A stretch of 64,000 nucleotides of DNA from Vanessa cardui (taxonomy: Eukaryota > Arthropoda > Insecta > Lepidoptera > Nymphalidae), in NCBI RefSeq assembly GCF_905220365.1, contig NC_061124.1, forward strand, positions 8,620,501-8,684,500. The letters are read 5' to 3'. The notes under the pieces were generated by a model. That model was not told where the DNA came from and searched no databases. It was given only the letters and a program-made list of their open reading frames with translations. Of this stretch, positions 25,301-33,300 are shown in pieces. Each line of letters starts with the position of its first letter. Position 1 is the stretch's first letter. The translations under genes were made by a program, and so were the position numbers.

Positions 25301-27217
25301 TTTTATTATATATTATATTTAATTAATAAAAAAAAAAATTAATTTAACCATAAACGATTTCGCCCACAGGGTATAGTGAGCTGGTGGGCGAGGTGTCGCG
25401 TGGTCGGTCGCTGGTGGCCGTGCTATCGCCCGCGCAGTACACTCCGCAGCAACTGCTCACCGCGCTGAGACAGCTGCGATCCCTACCCGTGCCCCCAGTC
25501 GTCGTACTGCTGCAGGTTCGATATGACACTAATTTACTACAATACCATTTGCCTTATTCCCAATACTTTGACGCTAAACTTTAAAGTCCTGTCCGTGCCC
25601 CCAGTCGTCGTACTGCTACAGGTTCGATATAACACTAATTTACTACTATACCGTTTGCCTTATTCCCAATACTTTGACGCTAAACTTTAAGGTTTCTCAG
25701 TCATGTTAGGAAATATATGAAATAAGTAGACTTAAGCTTCTTACGTGTTTGCTTGATCAACAATATATTGTAGTACAGTAATCTTCAATTTGTTCAGAAA
25801 CGGTTAGCAAGAAACCTTAAGAAAATTGTATAAAATATATTGCGAATAGCTACAATTTTTATGGGCCGTTGTCCCATTTCCCATTTCACATAATAAAAAA
25901 AATATCTTGGCGAGCTGAGATGCCCCAGTGGTTAGTGGTAGAACGCGTGCATCTTAACCGATGATTGCGGGTTCAAACCCAGACAAGCACCACTGAATAT
26001 TCATGTGATTAATTTGTGATTTTAAATTAATCAAATCGTGAAGAAACTAATAATAATAATATTATCTAATTTCATTGTAATTCTGCCACATGTGTATTTC
26101 AACAACCCCCATTGGAACAGCGTGGTGGAATATGTTCCAAAATTTTTCTCGTCAAAAGGAGGGGCCTTAGCCCAACAGTGGTCTTTTTTTATGGTATAGG
26201 TTGGCGGACGAGCATATGGGTCACCTGATGGTAAGTGGTCACCATGACCCATAGACAATGACGCTGGAAGAAATATTAACTATTCCTTACATCGTCAATG
26301 TGCCACCAACCTTGGGAACTTAGATGTTATGTCCCTTGTGCCTGTAGTTACACTGGCTGACTCACCCTTCAAAACGGAATACAACAATACTGAGAACTGT
26401 TATTTGGCGGTAGAATAACTGATGAGTGGGTGTTACCTACCCAGACGGGCTTGCACAAAGCCCTACCACCAAGTTATTTACAGGCTGTTGTTGTAAAAGA
26501 ATATAAAATAAATAGTAATTTAATGTCGACCAGGATCTGCCGAAGCTGAAGCGCGAGGCGAAAGACGCGGGCGAGAGCCTCGTGGACGTGCTGCGGCGCA
26601 CGCGCCTCGTGGCGTGGCGTCACGTGCACGAGCGCGCCTTCTGGACCGCGCTGCGACTCGCGCTGCCGCTGCCGCCGCCCGCGCCCGCCGCGCCCCTGCG
26701 AGAGGTACGTACTATTACATTAAAACCTCTTTCGTACTAACTAGGAATAGTCGCCCGAGACTTCCCTTTTCGTTTATGTGTTCTTTTCTCAAAAACGTCA
26801 AAATAGTCGTTTTTTCTTGGAGTGCAAGTTTGGTTCATAGTAATTCAGAACTATTACATTGAAACCTCTTTCGTACTAACTAGGAATAGTCGCCCGAGAC
26901 TTCCCTTTTCTTTTATGTGTTCTTTTCTCAAAAACGTCAAAATTTTTTCTTGGAGTGCAAATTTGCTTCATAACAAATTTCATCAAATTCGGTTTAGCGG
27001 TTTGATCGTGAAAGACAAACAGACAGACACTTTCACTTTAATATTAATATAGTAATATCGATTGTGATTATTTCATGACAACTTGTTCCTAGTTTTAGGT
27101 GGATATTACTAGATTTAATAATAATGTATTATTGTGTTGTAACAGGAAAAATCGAAGACGATTGAATCGGAGGAGAGCAAAAACTCTCGTTCGGGTAGTC
27201 TGACGGCGCTCGTGTGA
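19165..27217 (+). CDS. Ig-TIR receptor, IL-1 receptor-like (nine 3' exons)
   Basis: A single-pass membrane receptor of the IL-1R type, inferred to bind a ligand outside the cell and signal through its cytoplasmic TIR domain. Nine exons join with consistent phases and GT-AG borders to give ~415 residues. Order: end of one Ig domain (NYTC cysteine), a full Ig domain (LFC ... RWWK ... GTYVCVV), a short stalk, a membrane span (ALALGGAAGALLLLSVLA), an Arg/His-rich juxtamembrane segment, a TIR domain (EFDVVVSW box 1; GRSLVAVLSP core; RAFWTALRLALP box 3) and a Ser-rich tail ending SGSLTALV-stop. Leucine-rich repeats are absent, unlike Toll. Box 2 lacks the RD/PG residues. The second Ig domain begins EKPTDAPK, as IL-1R third Ig domains often do. 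The 5' end (signal peptide and first Ig) is unresolved. The family call is strong; the exact orthologue is not known. Confidence 0.88.
19970..20065 (+). CDS. Receptor exon: start of the second Ig domain
   Basis: Acceptor gttttcacag, donor ATTG|GTAAGT. Encodes EKPTDAPKTMFISKDQWVEE followed by GTELRLFCEALI. The B-strand cysteine (LFC) is present. Phase 1 in and phase 1 out. Confidence 0.92.
20756..20864 (+). CDS. Receptor exon: middle of the second Ig domain
   Basis: Acceptor aattatag, donor CGAG|GTACGT. Encodes GRSYLADARSDLRWWKVWPN, then GTDGELLITQNETKTT. The tryptophan pair is the C-strand core, and sequons NGT and NET are visible. Phase 1 in, phase 2 out; it joins to the exon at 23417 as R-E-D-V. 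Confidence 0.92.
22165..22262 (-). repeat. Family B repeat fragment
   Basis: 'ggtttgaaaggagagtgagc', then 'cagtgtaactgtaataaggg' and 'tcttagtttccaaggttggt' match the middle of family B in reverse. Confidence 0.6.
22904..23205 (+). repeat. tRNA-derived SINE, family A (diverged)
   Basis: The tRNA-like head 'gagccgagatggcccagtgg' with B box 'ggttcaaacccaggcaa' is followed by 'ggtgaaggaaaacatcgtga', a deleted middle, and the tail 'agcccagctgtgggaaattt'. Truncated relative to the ~305-bp complete copies. Confidence 0.8.
23417..23550 (+). CDS. Receptor exon: end of the second Ig domain
   Basis: Acceptor aatatttcag, donor AAAC|GTGAGG. Encodes REDVKEIIGSYLSIKRVSAQ and then DYGTYVCVVHSNEVVSRNYV before TVHYK. 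DYGTYVC is the F-strand cysteine motif that closes the Ig fold. Confidence 0.93.
23945..24139 (+). CDS. Receptor exon: stalk, membrane span and basic juxtamembrane segment
   Basis: Acceptor gatgcag, donor AGAG|GTACCA. Encodes HSGAAGEASWCGGAEVPW, then ALALGGAAGALLLLSVLACH (membrane span), then an Arg/Ala/His-rich inner segment. The exon is extremely GC-rich compared with its AT-rich introns, so open frames appear on both strands here; only this frame joins its neighbours. Confidence 0.88.
24655..24795 (+). CDS. Receptor exon: TIR box 1 region
   Basis: Acceptor gatgtcgccag, donor CACT|GTGAGT. Encodes VLEKEFDVVVSWTAVDGELV, then RGALLPTLAIKYKYRVHAVT and LSTQPDH. EFDVVVSW is box 1. The place where box 2 (RD..PG) is expected reads AVTLSTQPDH, without it. 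Confidence 0.92.
25195..25300 (-). repeat. Degenerate family B fragment
   Basis: 'ggttaatatttctttgactg' followed by 'gggtggtggtgatcactta' and 'ttcaggtagtgcatttat' resembles the 3' part of antisense family B. Heavily decayed. Confidence 0.4.
25370..25515 (+). CDS. Receptor exon: TIR central strands
   Basis: Acceptor cgcccacag, donor CTGCAG|GTTCGA. Encodes WYSELVGEVSRGRSLVAVLS, then PAQYTPQQLLTALRQLRSLP and VPPVVVLLQ. The R-S-L-V-A-V-L-S-P string matches the conserved core strand of IL-1R-type TIR domains. The last ~29 bp of this exon and its donor are duplicated downstream (see 25593-25690). Confidence 0.92.
25487..25690 (+). repeat. Tandem duplication (106-bp period) of exon end, donor and intron start
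   Basis: 25487-25584 and 25593-25690 are near-identical copies, each carrying 'ccgtgcccccagtcgtcg', the splice donor cag|gttcga and the following intron bases. The second copy therefore offers a decoy donor. Differences are a handful of substitutions, so the event looks fairly recent. Confidence 0.9.
25911..26505 (+). repeat. SINE family A interrupted by a nested family B element
   Basis: The A-type head 'gagctgagatgccccagtgg' and B box 'gggttcaaacccagacaag' lead to the A tail at 'ttagcccaacagtgg'. The sequence then switches to a complete family B element (26183-26474) and resumes the A tail at 'tttacaggctgttgttgt'. Family B therefore inserted into an existing family A copy. Confidence 0.85.
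26183..26474 (+). mobile_element. Family B element nested in SINE A
   Basis: Starts at the T-run and 'atggtataggttggcggacg', ends 'caaagccctaccaccaag'. Full-length relative to other B copies. The A-SINE flanks on both sides show the insertion point. Confidence 0.85.
26534..26704 (+). CDS. Receptor exon: TIR box 3
   Basis: Acceptor gtcgaccag, donor CGAGAG|GTACGT. Encodes DLPKLKREAKDAGESLVDVL, RRTRLVAWRHVHERAFWTAL and RLALPLPPPAPAAPLRE. The F-W pair followed by a basic/hydrophobic helix and P is the box-3 signature of IL-1R-family TIR domains. Phase 0 on both sides. Confidence 0.92.
26711..26985 (+). repeat. Tandem duplication (139-bp period) just inside the intron
   Basis: 'ctattacatt' followed by 'aaacctctttcgtactaact' and 'aggaatagtcgcccgagact' occurs twice, starting at 26711 and 26850, with few differences. 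It begins within 10 bp of the box-3 exon's donor. The second copy runs into a family-G repeat. Confidence 0.85.
26940..27058 (+). repeat. Dispersed repeat family G fragment
   Basis: 'ttggagtgcaaatttgcttc', then 'aatttcatcaaattcggttt' and 'aaagacaaacagacagacac' match the family-G copies at 41.5 and 42.5 kb. It lies directly after the 139-bp duplication. Confidence 0.6.
27146..27217 (+). CDS. Receptor terminal exon: cytoplasmic Ser-rich tail
   Basis: Acceptor gttgtaacag. Encodes EKSKTIESEESKNSRSGSLT, then ALV and TGA at 27215-27217. Rich in Ser, Lys and Glu, consistent with a regulatory tail. An extreme C-terminus of the T-A-L-V type could be a PDZ-binding end (inference). Confidence 0.88.
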   Translation, partial: EKSKTIESEESKNSRSGSLTALV

Positions 27218-28445
27218 AACACTGCACGCAGACTTCGCGCCCGACTCGTGCACAGCTTGTACGGAAACGAGGCAGTTATGAATTGTGTATAAAATAGTGA
27301 CAGTATAGGTAGTGTGTGACACTGGACAAGACTATGTTGCGTGGTTCTCATAACGAACGAACGTCTGTGCCGCCAATAGTATGAAGACTGTGAGTAGATA
27401 TTAGTTATAAAAACTTTTCGATCACATTAATGGTATTTTAGTTAGTTATAAGTCAACTTGAAATCTGTATACAGTTTTCTAAGATCTCAGTATCTACTTC
27501 TCTCATACTTACGGACTTCTTTCCATTTCTCTTTCTTGTGCCAAAGGGAAATTGCAAACATGACAATTAATATTTAAATGTTTGGTTGTATTTTATTTAT
27601 TTTATTTATGTTTATGCATAATTTTACTATCGTAAAGAAAATGAGTATTAATTTAATAAGTGTTTCTGTCCATTTGCTATTTCCTAGTTTCGTCGATTTT
27701 TAATTTAATTTCTTATAAAATGTCTAAATTAAAAGTGACGGTTTTGAGGTCTGTGATAATCGATACGTAGAATATACAGCAGTGTGTGAAGTCGTTGTTC
27801 CGTATTTAAAAACATTACATTAAATATGCCACCTGATAATCGCAAGTACCATTAAATAAAATAAATCTTCTCCGATATAACGTTTTATTGTAAATTTAAA
27901 TGCTCCTTTCACAAGTCTAGGTTTATTTTATAATAAATCTATTTAGCAATTAAATTTTACTAATGGTCTTTTAATTATAAGGTGACATATAGTATAGAAC
28001 ATTTAAACAAAAACTTTAATATTTAAGGGGGTCGTCCAAAGTGAAATTTACAAAATAATAATAAATGTTAATTTTTATGTAAAGTTAACGGACTGATTGA
28101 TTAATATTATATATAATTTAATTATCATATTCATAAATAATGTCCTCCATTGAAATTTTGAAAGGCTGCTATAGCATTTAGTACTGTATTAATTTTAAAT
28201 GAGATGTTTTACTTCTTAACACACTGCCGTCTCTAAGTCTTGCAAGTGTTTGTTTGACTGTAAATTGTTGCATAGTATTTTCCCACATTATAATGTGTAT
28301 AGTTTGTAAAACCAGTAGTTCATCCTTTGTAGTATTATATACTCATTACATTCCAGATTTTTTTATAATAATCTTAAGTTAATATAAACTTACTGTATAA
28401 AATTATATAAACCTCAAAATAAAATGATAAAAAGTTAATTTTTGT
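27218..28445 (+). other. Probable 3' UTR of the Ig-TIR receptor gene
   Basis: AT-rich, non-coding sequence follows the stop codon. Candidate poly(A) signals AATAAA lie at 27855-27860 and 28418-28423. The second is followed by a T-rich stretch and then by the convergent spacer. Which signal is used cannot be told from sequence. Confidence 0.5.
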
Positions 28446-29934
28446 TTTATTTACTTGGTAAAGTTTCAATTATGCGTATATTTTAACAGCTTGCAGACTG
28501 ACAATTGAGTAAGTAATTATGCATAAATGGAAGACCGCGAAAACGGCATCTATTTGACTGTTTTTAGTGTGAATGTATCGTAATGTGTTCAACGAATATG
28601 AGCTTAACAATTTGAGAGAAAATAGAAAATTTTGAGATTTCCTAAGGTTTGAAATTTATCGTTTTAGAAAAAAAACCTTAATATCATATACTAATACCAC
28701 AGTTGTTAAATTTGACCAATGTTTGACCTGAATAGCTCTATACTATGAAAGATTAAAGACCGGTCTTATACATGGAAAGGAAATAAAATACTATATTAGC
28801 AAATATAAAAATTGTATTTCGTTGTAATAATGATCTAACAATTTTTCATTAAAAATAAGTTTCATAAGTAGCCAGGCACTGGACACATTATATTCAATAT
28901 CACACATATTACTCTTTAGTAACATTAGGAATCACTCTGCGAAACTTTAACAATAACTTAAAGTTTCCAACAGATCATCAAAATCTTCATCAACGGTAAC
29001 CAAAAATCACAAAAATTTCATCATCATTTTAATTCTAAGTACATTATAATAATTTAACATGATTGCGGGACGCAATTGTGAAAATAAGTAACAAATTAAT
29101 TAGACATGCTTACATTTAAGTACACAATCCGTACTTAACGTATAAAAAGCGGTGATCAAAATCGGTATTGCTAATTCACCTGAATTGGTTAAAGAGTATA
29201 AATATACATACGAGTTGCTATAATCTTCGATATTGTTTATATTCTATTAAATTTCTAGAAAACCATTGCTATTAATTTCACGTGTAACCAGTACTACATA
29301 TTTCTGGGATCCAGAAATTTAATAAAGTCTAATAAATATATTTCGAGTTTATAGAGTTGTATGTCTTTAACCTCAGATAATTAATTAATACCTATTTTAA
29401 TCACCGCGTATAAGATAAATCAAAATCAATCATAATAATAATTTATATCAGGAACATTATTTTCGATAGTCTCTTGAAAGTTACAAAATATTACAAACCT
29501 CAAAAATTAATCACGATTCGTCTCATTTATTGTTAGAACGGCACAAACAATTTCGTTTATAATTTTTTATAAACAGTAACATTAATTTAATATTCTATTC
29601 TTAATAATAAGATCCATTAAACATAACCTATAATGATTTAGGAGTTGTATATATATTTAATATACAATTGGTTAATATAAAATAGTAGCATCAACCCCTA
29701 ATTGATCATAGGTTACAAATGATGTAAACGACATTTTAAACACTTTTTGAAGCATAATCTCATACATCTTAGATCTTTCAAAATTCGAAGCAGTTACTAA
29801 TATTAGTTAAGTAAATAATCATTCTAATTTTCTATAACTTATGAAGCATCATTCCGTTGCTTCTTGTTCTAGTGAGTTCTTTTTTTTGTACGCCTGGAAG
29901 AAAATTACACAAATGTTAATAAAATAATAACAAA
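28446..29934. other. Convergent spacer between receptor and transporter genes
   Basis: Very AT-rich, no exon seen. It lies between the 3' ends of two genes pointing toward each other and may hold alternative 3' UTR ends. Confidence 0.5.
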
Positions 29935-30110
29935 TATTGGATAACGTCACATACATTACTCTGATCCCAATGTAAGTGGTTAAAGCGCTTGCATTGTGGA
30001 AAATCAGAAGTAACGACGGTACCACAAACAACCAGACCCAAGACAACATAGAAAACTAATTAACTTTTTCTACATCGACATGACCGGGATTCGAACCCGG
30101 GACCTCGGAA
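29935..30110 (-). repeat. tRNA-derived SINE, family H (antisense)
   Basis: On the - strand a B-box-like 'ggttcgaatcccggtc' (30078-30100 region) is followed by 'ttgggtctggttgtttgtgg', 'taccgtcgttacttctgatt' and 'cattgggatcagagtaatgt'. Body copies without the tRNA head occur at 43955-44078 and 50070-50162. It is not an intact tRNA gene. Confidence 0.7.
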
Positions 30111-30308
30111 GGACCATGAAAACCGGTGTCGACCGGAAGTCGTATAATTTAACGGTGCATTCAGGTGCGGTCGATATTGCATTGGTTAACCAAAGTTTTG
30201 GTGTAATCAAAGTTTGAACCATATCATATCCATACTTTGTTTGATTTGATTCTAATACCAGAAAAATTAAAGACAAAACATTATATTTATTTATTCCATG
30301 CAATTTGC

Positions 30309-30382
30309 TTAAAGCTCTTCAATATTGTGCTCTCCAAACAGCTCTGGATCAATATCGCTATTAATAATACAACAGAATTCCA
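30309..30382 (-). CDS. Candidate last exon (alternative) of the ABCC gene
   Basis: After an acceptor ending tatttcag, the frame reads EFCCIINSDIDPELFGEHNI then EEL-stop, an acidic coding-like C-terminus. Two overlapping AATAAA poly(A) signals follow within ~20 nt on the - strand (30286-30295). It needs an incoming phase-1 exon, which the candidate at 30433-30525 could supply through donors at 30470 or 30446 (introns of ~88 or ~64 nt). Unproven. Confidence 0.4.
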
Positions 30383-33300
30383 CTGAAATACTTAATTCAA
30401 CAACAACTTCCAAAATTCTGATAACAACTTTATCAATATTCAATACACAATATTTCTACGAATTTATAACCAATAGATTGTTGCCAAAATGTCTGTTCAA
30501 TATTTAAATTAATTTGTTTTAACTCCTGCTATTGGAAAAGCAGAGCAGAGGACAGAATAGCTATGTAGCAATGTATAGTATGACACAACTTAGATGTAGC
30601 ATCGGCAAAATTCGTAAAACCGATTACTGCCGATTTACACAACCAATAGAAATAGCTCTACCGCGCCATTCGACGCTATTCGTCGATTTAGATTCTCGCC
30701 TCAGTTCAACCCGAGAAAGCAAATTAACGTGTCAAATTAACGAATATATTAGGTCAAATGATATTACACGTTATTGCATTTGTGTAAAGATCATATTAAC
30801 ATAAGAAATAAATATTGATAATTTGGGATGGCGTATTTAATTCGGATGTGATCGGTTTTACGAAGTTGCCGATGCTACATCTATGTTGTGTAGTACTGTC
30901 GTATATAGATTTATGCGGATATTGATTAAGTGTTAAAGCTTACTTGTAGTGCAACTCTGGCGAGAGTCTCGGCCATGGCCCGGCCGGTCTGGTCCACCAT
31001 TCCGCGGAGCACTCCGCCCTCCTTCTGAAGCAGCATGTGCGGGTGATCGAATTCTACCATCTGACCCGCGTCCATCACTAGCACCTAATAAAAAACATCA
31101 TCTATTATATATGTCGGAGACGGTTATGAATTCCTTAGCGTAACGAAGCGCGGCACGATTCCCGCGAGGCGGCAGCACTATCGTTACGTCACGACGCGAA
31201 TAACTTTTAACTATTTGATTTGGTTCCCCCGTCACCTTTTTACAAAAGAACTGCGAGGCATCGAAAGGATCTTCACCCGTATGGTTGACGTTGACGTATT
31301 TAAGACACGTACGAAACGTTTTGCTACCTCGTTTCTGATACGCACCGCCAAGGTCTGGAACACCCTCCCGACCTCCGTTTTCCCCACCACCTACAATATG
31401 GGTACCTTCAAGTCCCGAGTGAATAGGCACCTTCTAGGCAAGCGCGCTCCATCTTAGACTGTATCTCACTTTCCATCAGGCGTGATACAGTCAAGCGCTA
31501 GCCTATACATTTAAAAAAAAAAAAAATACTTCGTGCTACGACGAAGCCTACCCGGTGGAAACGCTCAGAGACGACTCACTTACGATTCCGCTCTCGTGAA
31601 GACCAGTAACTCCATCCTAGCAACTGTCATTCGCTTCGTTGCCAAGTGTGATATTGAATTAGTGTATTAAGTACTTTAAACGTAGAATAAACGTGTTCCT
31701 GTATTCGCGGTTTCCTCTTTGCTCGATCACCCTAGTAATACGCCCCTACGATGCTTGACGATCGTACTGATGTCGCTGTCGATCCGACATATATCAAAAT
31801 TACAATGTAAATAAAGAACATATAACAGAAACTTATTTTGAGTTTTTTTTTTTCGACAATATCAAAATTAATCATAATAAAATTAGAATCATGATTTATA
31901 AATATATTGTTTGTTTTGCCCAAATGAACGACGAGTGAAACATTTTATAACACTTTTTTTAAATATTTAATTCTACATAAAGTATTCATTTAGTGGATTT
32001 TGTACCTTATCTGAGTCCATGACAGTGTGTAGTCTGTGAGCAATGGTAAGTACAGTGCAGTCCGCGAATTTGTTTCTTATCGTCGTTTGAATCAATGCGT
32101 CCGTTCTGTGAAAGATTAAAATAACCAATGTAATCAATTTATTTTCTACAAGTCTAGTGTGCCCATAGACTTTAAAACAACAACAACAACAACAGCCTGT
32201 AAATTCCCACTGCTAGGCTAAAGGCCTCCTCTCCCTTTGAGGAGAAGGTTTGGAACATATTCCACCACGCTGTTCCAATGCGGGTTGGTGGAATACACAT
32301 GTGGCAGAATTTCTATGAAATTTGTCACATGCAGGTTGTTTTCACGATGTTTTCCTTCACCGCTGAATTATAAAGACAAATTAAGCACATGAACCAGCGG
32401 TGCTTGCCTGGGTTTGAACCCGTAATCATCGGTTAAGATGCACGCGTTCTAACCACTGGGCCATCTCGATTCAATTAGCCTTTACAAACAAAATCACAAA
32501 CATCCATTCAGCAAAACCTTAAAGGAACTTGAATTGGATGCACGATTGATGGTCTTTCTCAAGTCGTATTTAGTAATTGGGATGCCTGAGCTTCTCGTAG
32601 ATAATATGTAAGTAGCAGAGGTACAAGAGGTATAGTACGACACAAATTAGATGTAGCATCGAAAAATGCAATGGAATGAAAATAAAACCGATTACTGCCG
32701 ATTTACACAACCAATAGAAATATCTCCCTATCGCGCCATTCGACGCTATTCGTCGCTATAGAAACACGCGTCAGAGGAAACAAGTGCATGTAAACCGACG
32801 CGTCAAATTGACGAATATATTACGTCATATGATATTACAAGTTATTACGTTTGTGCAAAGACCATATTCGCATGAGAAATAAATATTGATAATTTGGGAC
32901 AGCGTACTCAATTCGGGTGTGATCGGTTTTACGAATTTTGCCGATGCGACATCTAAGTTGTGTCGTACTATACCTCTTGTACCTCTGCTACTTACATATT
33001 ATCTACATCAAGGTCATATACAAGGTCGTATGAGGTGGGGCACTGACTGCGGGTCGACGTTGGCGGTGGCCTCGTCGAGCACGAGCAAGCGGTTGCGGCG
33101 CACGATGGCGCGCGCCAGGCACACGAGCTGGCGCTGCCCCACCGAGAAGTTGCCGCCGCCCTCCGACATGCGCGAGCTCAGCCCCGCCGGCAGCTCCGTC
33201 ACTGCCTCCTTCAGCTCCACCTGCGACACCAACACCACATCACCAGAAGCTCCAAAATGTCCTCAGTATTCATCCATATTAATTTAATAATTGTATTAAC

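Noticed and set aside
19165..27217. Toll-type receptor
   Set aside because: No leucine-rich repeats or Toll cysteine motifs. The ectodomain is Ig-type and the TIR ends in the IL-1R style box 3.
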